Source of the DNA: Halobacteria archaeon AArc-dxtr1
Lineage (GTDB): Archaea; Halobacteriota; Halobacteria; Halobacteriales; Natrialbaceae
NCBI GenBank assembly: GCA_025517425.1
Contig: JAOPJY010000003.1
Location: 205,367-269,366 of the forward strand
Length of the DNA stretch: 64,000 bases
Reading direction: 5' to 3'
Numbering within the stretch: position 1 is the first letter of the stretch; every line of letters starts with the position of its first letter. Both the position numbers and the translations under genes were made by a program. Positions 1 to 7,830 of the stretch are shown here, in pieces. The notes under the pieces are model-generated. The model was not told the origin of the DNA. It was given only the letters and a program-made list of their open reading frames with translations, and did no database searches.

Positions 1-1980
1 CCGGTAGTCGCCCATGTACGCCCGGGCAGTCTCGATGTCCTCGACGACCAGCGTGTCCCCGAGCACGTACGAGAAGATCCCGGCGTACTCCTGGTCGAAC
101 TCGACGAGATCGTAGGCGAAACCGACGACGCCCGGATCCGAGGGCGCCGAGGGCAGGCCCCGCTCGCGCATCTTCGTGATCGGGAGGAAGGTCGCTCGGC
201 CAGCGTTTCGCGACTTCAGGTACTCGATGCACTGTTGGCCGACCACGTCGTCGTCGACGACGACGTTGGCGAGCCGACCGCCGGCGGCGGTCTCGCAAGC
301 CGTCGCGTACTCGCCGGGGACACTGCCCAGCTGGGCGACCGCGCCGTGAACCTTGTCGATCCCCGAGTTGAGGATCGTCGTCACCGCCCGACCGAACGAA
401 GAGTCGCCGCTCTCGCCCGCATTGGCCTCGAGTTCGGCGTACTCCTGTTGTTTCGCCTGGATCTCGTCGTCGACCTCGTCCAGATCGCTCTGTAATCGGC
501 GTTTCTCGGCTTTCAGGTCGTCGACGACAGCGGCGATATTCTCGCGGTTCGTCTCGGCCTTCTCGAGTTCGCGCTCTAAGTCGGCGCGCTCGTCGTCGAG
601 CTCCGGGAGCGTCTCCCGTTTTGCTTCGATCGTCGCCTCGGTCTCTTCGATCGCGTTCGAGCGCCGGCGCGCTTCGTCTAACAGTCGGTCTTGCTCGCGC
701 TGGTGGTCGTTCTTCTCGGTTTTGGCCTCCTCCAGAGCGGCCTTCCGATCCTGGAGTTCGGCTTTGACCTCGTCGTACTCGGTGTCGACCGACTCGATCT
801 CCTCCTGGACGGCCTCGCGCTCGGCCTCGCGCTCCTGTATCTCGGCTTTGATCGAGGCCTTCTCGAGTTTCGCCTCGCGAATCTCGTCGTCGAGTTCGCC
901 GACGCGCTCTTGCTTGCGATCTAGCTGGACGAACGCTTCGCGGCGATCCGCCTCGGCGGCCTCGATCTGCTCTTCGCTGGCCTCGATCCGGTCTTCGAGC
1001 CGTGAGATCTCGCCTTTGATCGACTCGATCTCACTTTTGATCTCGAGCTGCTCGTCCTCGCCCTTGCGCTCGATTTCGGCGTTTAGGTCCTCTAGGTCCT
1101 CCTCGAGTCTGACGACCCGCCCCTGTCGCTCGTCGAGTTCGCGCTGGCGCTCCTCGAGTTCGTCGGCCAGCTCGTCGACCGCCTCCGCGGCCTGCTCGCG
1201 CGCCTCGCGTTTCTCTTCTAACTCGCTTGCCTTCCGGTAGCCCTCGTACTCGTCCTTTTCGCGGCGGAGCCGTCGGTACCGCATCGCAGTCCGGCGCTCG
1301 TCGGCAAGTTGCTCGAGCCGGTCGCGCTTCTCGCCGATGCGCAGTTCGGCCTCGTCGATGCGCTCTTGGACGACCTCCAACTCCTCGAAGGCGTCTTCCT
1401 TCTTCGCGTCGAACTCGGCGACGCCGGCGATCTCGTCGATGATCTCACGACGCCGGTAGGGCGTCGTGTTGATGATTTCGGTGACGTCACCTTGCATGAC
1501 GACGTTGTACCCCTCTGGCGTGACACCGGCCTGAGCCAGCAGATCCTGGATATCAGAGAGGTTCACCGAGCGGTCGTTCAGGTAGTAGTAGGAGTAGTAG
1601 TTGTCGTCGGTCTCCTTGATGCGCCGGCGGATCCGAATTTCGTCGACGTCGCCGACGTCCTCGCTGCCGGCGGCGTTGACGACCTGCGAGCGAGTGAGCG
1701 TCCCGTCAGCGTTGTCGAGGACGACTTCGACGCTGGCCTCGCGGGTGCCGCCGCTTCGCTCGCCGTCCTCGTGGCCGGGGTTGTAGATGAGATCCGGGAG
1801 CTTCTCCGCCCGAATACCCCGTGTCCTGGCGAGACCGAGCGCGAAGAGCACGGCGTCGATAATGTTCGACTTCCCGGAGCCGTTTGGACCCGTGATAACG
1901 GTGAAATCCTCGTAGAAGGGGATCCTGGTCGGTCGGCCGAAACTCTTGAAGCCGTCCAGTACGAGCGCCTTGATATACAT
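1..1980 (-). CDS. smc: Chromosome segregation protein SMC, N-terminal 660 residues (runs off the left edge)
   Basis: ATPase that organises and segregates the chromosome as a coiled-coil dimer in the cytoplasm. Reading the minus strand from the ATG at 1978-1980 gives MYIKALVLDGFKSFG, followed by the Walker A motif GPNGSGKSN at residues 31-39. A long coiled coil rich in Glu, Arg and Leu fills roughly residues 170-510. The globular hinge follows (about 520-620, with GRAVTTILNS and AGRATFLPITKM). The second coil, signature motif and Walker B are missing because the gene continues beyond base 1. The start codon matches the conserved SMC N-terminus. The next gene upstream on the same strand starts at 2400, leaving a 72-base gap. 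Confidence 0.96.
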   Translation of the reverse strand, partial: MYIKALVLDGFKSFGRPTRIPFYEDFTVITGPNGSGKSNIIDAVLFALGLARTRGIRAEKLPDLIYNPGHEDGERSGGTREASVEVVLDNADGTLTRSQVVNAAGSEDVGDVDEIRIRRRIKETDDNYYSYYYLNDRSVNLSDIQDLLAQAGVTPEGYNVVMQGDVTEIINTTPYRRREIIDEIAGVAEFDAKKEDAFEELEVVQERIDEAELRIGEKRDRLEQLADERRTAMRYRRLRREKDEYEGYRKASELEEKREAREQAAEAVDELADELEERQRELDERQGRVVRLEEDLEDLNAEIERKGEDEQLEIKSEIESIKGEISRLEDRIEASEEQIEAAEADRREAFVQLDRKQERVGELDDEIREAKLEKASIKAEIQEREAEREAVQEEIESVDTEYDEVKAELQDRKAALEEAKTEKNDHQREQDRLLDEARRRSNAIEETEATIEAKRETLPELDDERADLERELEKAETNRENIAAVVDDLKAEKRRLQSDLDEVDDEIQAKQQEYAELEANAGESGDSSFGRAVTTILNSGIDKVHGAVAQLGSVPGEYATACETAAGGRLANVVVDDDVVGQQCIEYLKSRNAGRATFLPITKMRERGLPSAPSDPGVVGFAYDLVEFDQEYAGIFSYVLGDTLVVEDIETARAYMGDYR

Positions 1981-2052
1981 CGTCTTCTCGGGACCTCCGT
2001 GTTCGGTTCCGGTCCGCTCCCGCGAGGAGGGTGTGGCGGGTACAGACCGTCG

Positions 2053-2400
2053 TTATGCGACGATGATGTCGTCGGTTCCTGAGTCTTCCGCTTCGTCGGC
2101 GGCGTCTGTGTCCTCGCCGGCCGCGTCGAGATCGTCGGTAGCCTCGTCGTCGGCCTCGGCCCCACCGTCGTCAGCAGGGCCGTCTGCGGACTCGATCTCG
2201 GCCGACTCGACGAGGTCGCCGACGGCCTCAGATCCATCACTTCGGCGCTCTGGGACCCGAGTCGGCGTCTCGGCGTCCAGTTCGGCTTCGAGCACGCGAA
2301 TGCGCTCTTTGGCCTCGACCAGTTCTTCCGTGAGCCCCTCGACTGTGGACTCGAGCTCCGCGACCGTCGATTCGAGTACCTCGACGCGGTTGTTCGACAT
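2053..2400 (-). CDS. Small coiled-coil protein, DUF7518-like
   Basis: 115 aa. Residues 5-45 form a leucine-zipper-like coiled coil (VEVLESTVAELESTVEGL and onward). An acidic tail rich in Asp, Glu and Ala follows and looks disordered. Such proteins are common next to smc in haloarchaea and are often labelled bZIP-like or DUF7518, with unknown function. It lies upstream of smc on the same strand and may be co-transcribed with it. A TATA-like tttatatg (minus strand) sits just upstream of the ATG at 2400. Family assignment is from memory of the pattern; no DNA-binding basic region is obvious. Confidence 0.75.
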   Translation of the reverse strand: MSNNRVEVLESTVAELESTVEGLTEELVEAKERIRVLEAELDAETPTRVPERRSDGSEAVGDLVESAEIESADGPADDGGAEADDEATDDLDAAGEDTDAADEAEDSGTDDIIVA

Positions 2401-2585
2401 ACCTGCTAGGGGACCGTCGCGACATATAAACGTACGTCAGACACGCATATCGATTCCGTCAGGTTCTCGCGCGAGCGGCGCCGGCTCTCGTTGGACGGGA
2501 CAGCACTGCCCAATCCTCGAATAATCGCCGCGTTCCCGAGGGCGTCCCGTTACGTTTTACCCCGCCGACCTCGAATCGGGTCTCA
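2401..2585. promoter_or_regulatory. Divergent promoter region between the coiled-coil gene and gatB
   Basis: Leftward, a TATA-like tttatatg (complement of about 2423-2430) lies about 25-30 bases from the ATG at 2400. Rightward, gttacgttttacc at about 2549-2561 lies about 27 bases before the gatB ATG. Both spacings suit leaderless haloarchaeal transcripts. No other structure is seen. Confidence 0.45.
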
Positions 2586-4082
2586 ATGACTGCCCAGACC
2601 GTCCAGCAGGGCGACCTCGTCACCGTCATCGGGCTCGAGGTCCACGTCCAGCTGGAGACCGACACGAAGATCTTCTGTGGCTGTTCGACCGAGTCCGCCG
2701 AGGAGCCAAACGAGCACGTCTGCCCCGTCTGCCTCGGCCTGCCGGGTGCGCTCCCGGTGTTGAACGAGGGCGCCGTCGAAGCCGCGGTAAAGATCGGGAA
2801 GGCGATCGACGCCGACATCCCAGAAGAGACCCGCTTTCACCGGAAGAACTACTACTACCCCGACCTGCCGAAGAACTTCCAGATCACGCAGTACGACGAA
2901 CCGATCTGTGCCGACGGCAACCTCGAGGTCAGCGTCGAGGGCGAGCGCCGGACGATCACCATCGAGCGCGCCCACCTAGAGGAGGACCCGGGGAGCCTCC
3001 AGCACGTCGGCGGCGGCGGCGGGATCGACACCGCCGATTACACCTTAGTCGACTACAACCGCGCCGGCACGCCACTGATGGAGATCGTCACGGCGCCGGA
3101 CTTCCGTCGCCCCAGCGAGGTCCGGGCGTTCCTCGCCGAACTCGAGGAAGTCTTGGAGTACCTGGGCGTCTTCGACGCCGAGCGCGACGGGAGCCTGCGG
3201 ATCGACGCGAACCTCTCGATTATCCCCGCCGAGGAGATCGAGAGCGACGATATCGACGAGATCGGCGCCGAGGCGCTGGCGGCCGCGAACCGCACCGAGG
3301 TCAAGAACATCTCGAGTCACAAAGGCGCCGAGAAGGCCTTAGCCTACGAGGAGACCCGACAGAAAAACGCCGTCCGTCGGGGCCGCGCCGTCGAGCAGGA
3401 GACCCGCCACTGGGACGAGTCCCGCGGGATCACCGTCTCGATGCGCTCGAAAGAAGAAGAGAAAGACTACCGCTACTTCGAGGAGGCCGACCTCCCGCCG
3501 CTTCGGGTCTCTCACTGGAAAGACGAGATCTCCATCCCCGAACTCCCTACCGCGCGCCGCGAACGCTTCCAGGCGGAGTACGGGTTGGACGAGGAGTCCG
3601 CCTCGAAGCTCACCTCCACCAAACAGGTCGCCGACTTCTACGAGGACGTCGCCGCCGAGTACGATCCCGATCTCGCTGCGACCTGGGTCGCGGACAACCT
3701 GCTCGGCGAACTCAACTACCGCGACATGGCGATCACCGACCTCGAGGGCCGTCTCGACGAGGTCACCCGCCTCGTCGCCCTCGTCGCCGACGACGAGATC
3801 ACCGCCAAGAACGCCCGCGAGACCGTCCTCCGATCGATGCTCGACGACGGCGACGCGCCCGACGAGATCGTCGATCGCGAGGGGCTGGGCAAGACCGGCG
3901 CCGACGAAGTCGAGCAGGCAGTCACCGAAGCTGTCTCCGAGAATCCCGACGCCGTCGCCGACTACGAATCCGGCGACGACGGCGCGATCAACTTCCTCGT
4001 CGGACAAGTCATGCAGAAGACTGGCGGCAGCGCAGATCCCGGCGACGTCAACCAGTTGCTGCGGGCCGAACTCGAGTCGTAG
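2586..4082 (+). CDS. gatB: Aspartyl/glutamyl-tRNA amidotransferase subunit B
   Basis: Subunit of the GatCAB amidotransferase, which converts mischarged Glu-tRNA(Gln) or Asp-tRNA(Asn) to the correct amidated form; it acts in the cytoplasm with GatA and GatC. The 498-aa protein is of normal length. It opens with VIGLEVHVQLETDTKIFCG and has zinc cysteines in CGCS and CPVCLGLPG, followed by the conserved RKNYYYPDLPKNFQITQYD segment. The C-terminal helical YqeY-like tail (about 350-498) is complete. It starts at an ATG with no obvious leader. gatA and gatC are not in the window. Confidence 0.97.
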   Translation: MTAQTVQQGDLVTVIGLEVHVQLETDTKIFCGCSTESAEEPNEHVCPVCLGLPGALPVLNEGAVEAAVKIGKAIDADIPEETRFHRKNYYYPDLPKNFQITQYDEPICADGNLEVSVEGERRTITIERAHLEEDPGSLQHVGGGGGIDTADYTLVDYNRAGTPLMEIVTAPDFRRPSEVRAFLAELEEVLEYLGVFDAERDGSLRIDANLSIIPAEEIESDDIDEIGAEALAAANRTEVKNISSHKGAEKALAYEETRQKNAVRRGRAVEQETRHWDESRGITVSMRSKEEEKDYRYFEEADLPPLRVSHWKDEISIPELPTARRERFQAEYGLDEESASKLTSTKQVADFYEDVAAEYDPDLAATWVADNLLGELNYRDMAITDLEGRLDEVTRLVALVADDEITAKNARETVLRSMLDDGDAPDEIVDREGLGKTGADEVEQAVTEAVSENPDAVADYESGDDGAINFLVGQVMQKTGGSADPGDVNQLLRAELES

Positions 4083-4275
4083 CTCCGGTCTGGACGTCGA
4101 TTACACGGGAAATTCCTGTTCGTCTTGAGTCCGGTTAGTAAACGTGCGTATTGACCGTAGAGACTCCTATCAGCCAGCGTACCATTTCAAAAAGTCGTGA
4201 TGAATACACAGCGCATATCTTGCACGACGACGAGTCAAAGTGCAATGGCTCAACAGTTGCTAGTGGATGCAGTAT

Positions 4276-4488
4276 TCAGGACTCATTGGTGTCGGTGATG
4301 TCGGGATCGAACAGGTCTTCGATTGCACAATCGAAGTGATCTGCGAGTTTGAACGCGAGTTCCAACGAGGGATCGTACCGGTCACGTTCGATGGCGTTGA
4401 TCGTTTGACGAGAGACGGCAACGGCCTCTGCGAGGGTTGCCTGGCTCTCGTCGCGTGTTTGTCGTTTCTCGCGGATCTTCGAGTCCAT
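4276..4488 (-). CDS. XRE-family HTH transcriptional regulator
   Basis: 70-aa cytoplasmic repressor-type protein that is nearly all helix-turn-helix. It has the sequence SQATLAEAVAVSRQTINAIE, followed by a helix and the typical end FDCAIEDLFDPD. The family usually starts MxxKIREKR, so the ATG at 4488 is chosen. It is coupled to the membrane protein gene just upstream (4491-4895), whose stop is 2 bases away. This is the common haloarchaeal and bacterial pairing of a short XRE regulator with a small membrane protein. The pair's promoter carries tandem inverted repeats (4919-4951), so autoregulation is likely but inferred. Confidence 0.9.
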   Translation of the reverse strand: MDSKIREKRQTRDESQATLAEAVAVSRQTINAIERDRYDPSLELAFKLADHFDCAIEDLFDPDITDTNES

Positions 4489-4490
4489 CG

Positions 4491-4895
4491 CTATCGGTAG
4501 TACCCGAGGAGAAGCCCGTAGGTGATGTACACGACTGCGGTCGTGATTGAGAGAGTTGTCGTCACTGGCCCCCACTCGAAGTGCGGGGTCGTCGATAGCG
4601 CCACCAGCGATGGGAACACGATGGCTGCAAGCCAGCCAAACACAGCGAGTGTGACGCCGCTGGCACGCTGATGGATCGTGTCGTCTCGCTCGTCGAATAA
4701 GGTGTAGTTCGTTGTATAGGGGATCATCATGCCCCCAGTCACTCCGAGAACGTAGAGCCCGACGGCAACTAGCGGGAACTCAAGCGCGGTTCCTACACCA
4801 AGGGCAATTCCTGCAAACACGAAACAGGCTACCATCAGTCGTTTGTACGCTTCCGGCGATCGGGATTGTATGGTGGTGGATGCTAGTTCTGACAT
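4491..4895 (-). CDS. Small membrane protein paired with an XRE regulator (DUF2178-like)
   Basis: 134 aa with about four hydrophobic segments: VACFVFAGIALGVGTALEF, then LVAVGLYVLGVTGGMMIPY, a central segment near LAVFGWLAAIVFPSLVAL, and a last one near LSITTAVVYITYGLLLGYY. The ATG at 4895 (MSELASTTIQ) is preferred over an extension to 4955, because the extension would read through the operator. It resembles DUF2178-type proteins co-transcribed with small XRE regulators; the function of these proteins is not known to me. Confidence 0.75.
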   Translation of the reverse strand: MSELASTTIQSRSPEAYKRLMVACFVFAGIALGVGTALEFPLVAVGLYVLGVTGGMMIPYTTNYTLFDERDDTIHQRASGVTLAVFGWLAAIVFPSLVALSTTPHFEWGPVTTTLSITTAVVYITYGLLLGYYR

Positions 4896-4918
4896 GACTG
4901 GTGTCAACCTCGCTTTCC

Positions 4919-4951
4919 GTAAAGTCTGCTTTACAGTAAAGTGTACTTTAC
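4919..4951. promoter_or_regulatory. Tandem operator: two GTAAAG-N4-CTTTAC inverted repeats
   Basis: Two copies of GTAAAG-N4-CTTTAC occur at 4919-4934 and 4936-4951, separated by one base. The copies are offset by 17 bases. They lie between the TATA-like tttatgta (minus strand, about 4957-4964) and the ATG at 4895, over the expected transcription start. The likely ligand is the XRE protein encoded at 4276-4488. Confidence 0.7.
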
Positions 4952-5123
4952 ACACTTACATAAAACCCCGGGTTCAGTTCGTACGAACCATCCGTTGACT
5001 ACGCCACCTGGATTCAGCTCGGGGCGTTTCTGACAGAAATAGAACGTTCAGACTCTGCTGAATATACAGCGCAAATGTGACACCGCAGATTTCGTCGATA
5101 ATTACACGTCTTGACACAGAGGG

Positions 5124-5348
5124 CTATTCCACTGAGCAGGATCTGTCCGAAGAAGTATCGATACCGAGTAATGCATTTCCGCCGCAGCGACCCGTCAACG
5201 AATTCGAGAGCAGACCCAGTCCCGCAATACCCGTGATAGCTCCAATCACGTGTCTCCGATCAAGTAATGCACCAACCGACATTGCCAGCAACCAGATCCC
5301 ACTCACACCGCGAATAACCCGGTCAGCCTGCGACATGTTTTGCTCCAT
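5124..5348 (-). CDS. DUF2892 (YgaP-type) inner-membrane protein
   Basis: 74 aa with two hydrophobic segments. The family pattern is visible: MEQN...ADRVIRGVSGIWLLA at the N-terminus and GRCGGNALLGIDTS near the C-terminus, matching the usual C-x-LLGIxT ending. DUF2892 proteins sit in the membrane, and some are fused to rhodanese domains; the role here is unknown. The start at 5348 fits the family N-terminus (MExN...DR). It lies 6 bases downstream of the dehydrogenase gene (5355-6170) and is probably in its operon. Confidence 0.82.
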   Translation of the reverse strand: MEQNMSQADRVIRGVSGIWLLAMSVGALLDRRHVIGAITGIAGLGLLSNSLTGRCGGNALLGIDTSSDRSCSVE

Positions 5349-5354
5349 TGACGA

Positions 5355-6170
5355 TCACGCTGGTGATTGCGCACAAGATACGGTATCATCCGCTTCACTC
5401 GTGTATCGCTCCGCGAGCCACTCCTCCCAAGTGACTGTCCCGACCCTTTGATTGGGACACGTCGCATGGCCAGTTCGAAACGCCGCCATAGTTTTGCCGG
5501 GAATTGGAAGTCTCATTATCGGATGTCGGAGGCCACGCGCATTGCGGTACATCTGTGCTAGCTCACCTACTAAATGGATGTTGGGTCCACCAATTGGGCC
5601 AGTTCGACCACTCGCTGTCAGGGTTGCATGATCCACTATGACATCTGCGACCTCACCGACATCGACAGGCTGGATCTGTACGTTCGTCGGAAGGGGCCAT
5701 AGCGGAAGTTTCGCCACCGAATCCAACAGTTCCGCAATGAACGAGTGGAACTGCGTCGCACGGACGATAGTCGTCGGTATATCGCTCTCTTCGACTATCA
5801 TCTCACCAGTGACTTTTTCTTCGTAGTAGGAGAAGGGAATGTCGTCGATACCGACGATAGAAGGATAGAGAAAGTTCTCAACGTCGGCCGCCTCGGCCAC
5901 CTCAACAAGTCGTTTCGTCCCCTCCACATCAACCGCCGCTGTGTCACCCTGCGGGGCCGTCGCCGTGTGGATGATAACATCGGTGTTTTCGAGCGCTGAC
6001 TCGAGGCCCGTGCCATCGATCAAGTCGAGTTCCACCCAGTTGAGATTCTCTTTCGTTTCTTCGGGAGGCGAACGGCTCGCTGCCCGGACAGTATGACCCG
6101 CCGCTGTGAGTCGCGGTCGGAGTGCAGTCCCGAGCGTACCTGTTGCGCCTGCTAGCAGCGTCCGGATCAT
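5355..6170 (-). CDS. NAD(P)-binding atypical short-chain dehydrogenase / NmrA-like reductase
   Basis: 271 aa. The Rossmann motif GATGTLG lies at about residues 7-13, with RAASRSP after the second strand. A middle region holds DVIIHTATAP, and YYEEKVTGE offers a possible Tyr-x3-Lys pair. The C-terminal part (IGGPNIHLVGELAQMYRNA) fits NmrA or atypical SDR proteins that act on quinones or serve as redox sensors. The ATG at 6170 directly precedes the Rossmann fold; a longer frame to 6242 would overlap the promoter. It is divergent from the HTH regulator at 6255, with a shared inverted repeat between them. The substrate cannot be told. Confidence 0.85.
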   Translation of the reverse strand: MIRTLLAGATGTLGTALRPRLTAAGHTVRAASRSPPEETKENLNWVELDLIDGTGLESALENTDVIIHTATAPQGDTAAVDVEGTKRLVEVAEAADVENFLYPSIVGIDDIPFSYYEEKVTGEMIVEESDIPTTIVRATQFHSFIAELLDSVAKLPLWPLPTNVQIQPVDVGEVADVIVDHATLTASGRTGPIGGPNIHLVGELAQMYRNARGLRHPIMRLPIPGKTMAAFRTGHATCPNQRVGTVTWEEWLAERYTSEADDTVSCAQSPA

Positions 6171-6181
6171 AGGTGATGATT

Positions 6182-6209
6182 GGCCATACCGATCTGAGTA
6201 ACTATGGCC
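6182..6209. promoter_or_regulatory. Inverted repeat GGCCATA-N14-TATGGCC in a divergent promoter
   Basis: Perfect 7-base arms at 6182-6188 and 6203-6209 sit midway between two divergent start codons (6170 and 6255), 21 bases apart (two helical turns). A TATA-like tttaattg at 6226-6233 serves the rightward gene as a leaderless transcript. It is a likely operator for the HTH protein at 6255. Confidence 0.5.
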
Positions 6210-6254
6210 GAGTGTACTCGGGTGGTTTAATTGACTGATCACGTATCGTCACCT

Positions 6255-6911
6255 ATGAAACACGTCCGAGTGCGCATTACGGCTCATGGGCGAGCAGGTG
6301 ACATCCACCCGATGTACGGCGTACTGACTGAGGTATCGTTCGTTGAGCGAGCGACGGCAGTACAGTGGAATTATACCGGAGACGCATTGGGCATCCTGCA
6401 TTACGTTGTTGGCGACGCCGAGGCACTCGAAAAAGCGATGCAAGAGATTCCGGAGGTCATCGGCTACGACATGGAACGTATCGACGAGCGGTCATGCTAC
6501 GTGTACGTCCGAGACGCGACAACTGATTCACTCCAAGCGATGTTCAGTCCGCTCTCTTCCGGCGGCCTTATCGCCGTCCCCCCTATCGAATACGAACCTG
6601 ATGGGACGGTGGTTTTCTCAATATTCGGTCCTGACGACGAGATACAGGATGCAATCGAAGGCTTCTCTGTGCCAGTTGACGTGACTATCGAAGAGGTGGG
6701 CAGTCTCACTAGCACGGCGGCTACTATAGAGGCCACCCTCACCGACCGCCAGCGCGAAGTTACCAAAACGGCAGTACAACTAGGCTACTACGACATCCCT
6801 CGGAGCGCCAATCAGGAAGATATTGCTGCGGAACTGGACTGTGCGCCAAGTACCATTGCTGAACACCTGCGGAAAGTTGAGGCAAGGATACTCCGAGCGC
6901 AGTTCGCCTAA
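6255..6911 (+). CDS. Bacterio-opsin activator-type HTH regulator
   Basis: 218-aa cytoplasmic transcription factor. The N-terminal part (1-150) resembles the ligand-sensing half of Bat-like proteins (RDATTDSLQAMFSPL). The C-terminal HTH_10 domain starts LTDRQREVTKTAVQLGYYDI and continues with SANQEDIAAELDCAPSTIAE. The ATG at 6255 is chosen because a TATA-like box lies 22-29 bases upstream and the preceding frame has no family counterpart. It is divergently transcribed from the dehydrogenase, the usual arrangement for a local regulator. Confidence 0.88.
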   Translation: MKHVRVRITAHGRAGDIHPMYGVLTEVSFVERATAVQWNYTGDALGILHYVVGDAEALEKAMQEIPEVIGYDMERIDERSCYVYVRDATTDSLQAMFSPLSSGGLIAVPPIEYEPDGTVVFSIFGPDDEIQDAIEGFSVPVDVTIEEVGSLTSTAATIEATLTDRQREVTKTAVQLGYYDIPRSANQEDIAAELDCAPSTIAEHLRKVEARILRAQFA

Positions 6912-6968
6912 GCCAGGATATTTCCCAAATACGATGTCTCTCCCGAGAATGTCGAGTGAGAATGGCGT

Positions 6969-6976
6969 GTGCTGCT
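6969..6976. repeat. Left 8-bp target-site duplication of the IS6 element (GTGCTGCT)
   Basis: GTGCTGCT is found here and again at 7674-7681, immediately outside the two ends of the insertion sequence. Eight-base duplications are typical of IS6-family insertion. Confidence 0.8.
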
Positions 6977-7673
6977 CATCGTGTTTAGTTACGCGAGTTC
7001 CACCAGACGGCGAACGATCTGAGCCATGTTTCGGCGGTTGCTGGATCGACGTGGCTGAAACTATTGCTAAACGAGGAGGTACGTCGTTTTACCTCTCTAA
7101 AGACACGTTCAACGGCGTTCCGATTTCCATGTCGCTCGGGCCGAAATCGGAGCCCTGTTCGTTGCAATGCAGCCGCTAGATGATGGGCATGATCAACGAG
7201 AAACACCGCGTCTTCGACATCGTGTTTCTCCCGAAGCTCTTGCAGGAATCGCTGCATCAGTGCTGTTGTAGTCGTCGTAAAGAGCCGTACGTGCAAGAAT
7301 TCGTTTATCTTGGGATCGACAGCCGCGTACAGCCAGAACTGCTGTCCATTGATTCGGATCACTGTCTCGTCCAGGGCGACGTGATCCGGACTCGCACCGC
7401 TGGCGGGCTGTAGATCGGCCTTGTGCACCCAGTCGTGGACGGCTTTCCGCGAGCGTTCGACACCGAACTTCTCTAATTCTCGAACGGTATTCGAAAGCGA
7501 TAATCCGGCAAGGTGCAGCCGAATACCGAGCTCCATCAGTCGGCGCGGTGTCCGCTCTCGCTCCACAAAATCCAAGTCGATCCAGTCGCTACGACCGCTG
7601 AGGCGAGCGATTTCTGCCATTGACCAGCCGAAACTCGTCTCGCCTCAACTTTCAGTCTTAACTAAACACGACC
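6977..7673 (-). mobile_element. IS6-family insertion sequence, 697 bp
   Basis: Bounded by GTGCTGCT direct repeats. The ends are catcgtgtttagtta on the left and the complement of ggtcgtgtttagtta on the right, matching at 13 of 15 positions with both mismatches at the outermost bases. A single intact transposase fills the element, and its stop codon lies inside the left inverted repeat, as in compact IS6 elements. It resembles the ISH14/ISH15 group of haloarchaea by size and layout. Confidence 0.85.
6985..7620 (-). CDS. IS6-family DDE transposase
   Basis: 211 aa, full length for the haloarchaeal IS6 group. The DDE triad is visible: D84 in HVALDETVI, D143 in FLVDHAHH and E171 in NAVERVFREVK. 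The N-terminal HTH-like region includes GLSLSNTVRELEKFGVERSR. It ends in FAVWWNSRN with no frameshift, so the enzyme looks active. The IS is inserted between the HTH regulator and the cox operon's distal end and interrupts no gene I can recognise. Confidence 0.95.
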   Translation of the reverse strand: MAEIARLSGRSDWIDLDFVERERTPRRLMELGIRLHLAGLSLSNTVRELEKFGVERSRKAVHDWVHKADLQPASGASPDHVALDETVIRINGQQFWLYAAVDPKINEFLHVRLFTTTTTALMQRFLQELREKHDVEDAVFLVDHAHHLAAALQRTGLRFRPERHGNRNAVERVFREVKRRTSSFSNSFSHVDPATAETWLRSFAVWWNSRN

Positions 7674-7681
7674 GTGCTGCT
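7674..7681. repeat. Right 8-bp target-site duplication of the IS6 element (GTGCTGCT)
   Basis: Exact copy of 6969-6976, directly abutting the right terminal repeat. Confidence 0.8.
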
Positions 7682-7830
7682 GCACCGTGATTATTTCAGT
7701 ACTATCGGCGTGAGATCGATTTGACGTGCCAGATATATCCTCTATATTTAGTAGGCGACTTTTGGCATACTTCGGATAGATCGATAGTCGCTTCGGTAAC
7801 TGCTTCTGCTGTAGGATCGCTGTCGCTCTC

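Noticed and set aside
353-1240. Long plus-strand Ser/Arg-rich frame opposite smc
   Set aside because: Mirror of GC-rich acidic coiled-coil codons; typical shadow frame with no family resemblance. Similar shadows opposite the cox, acidic-operon and repeat genes were dropped for the same reason.
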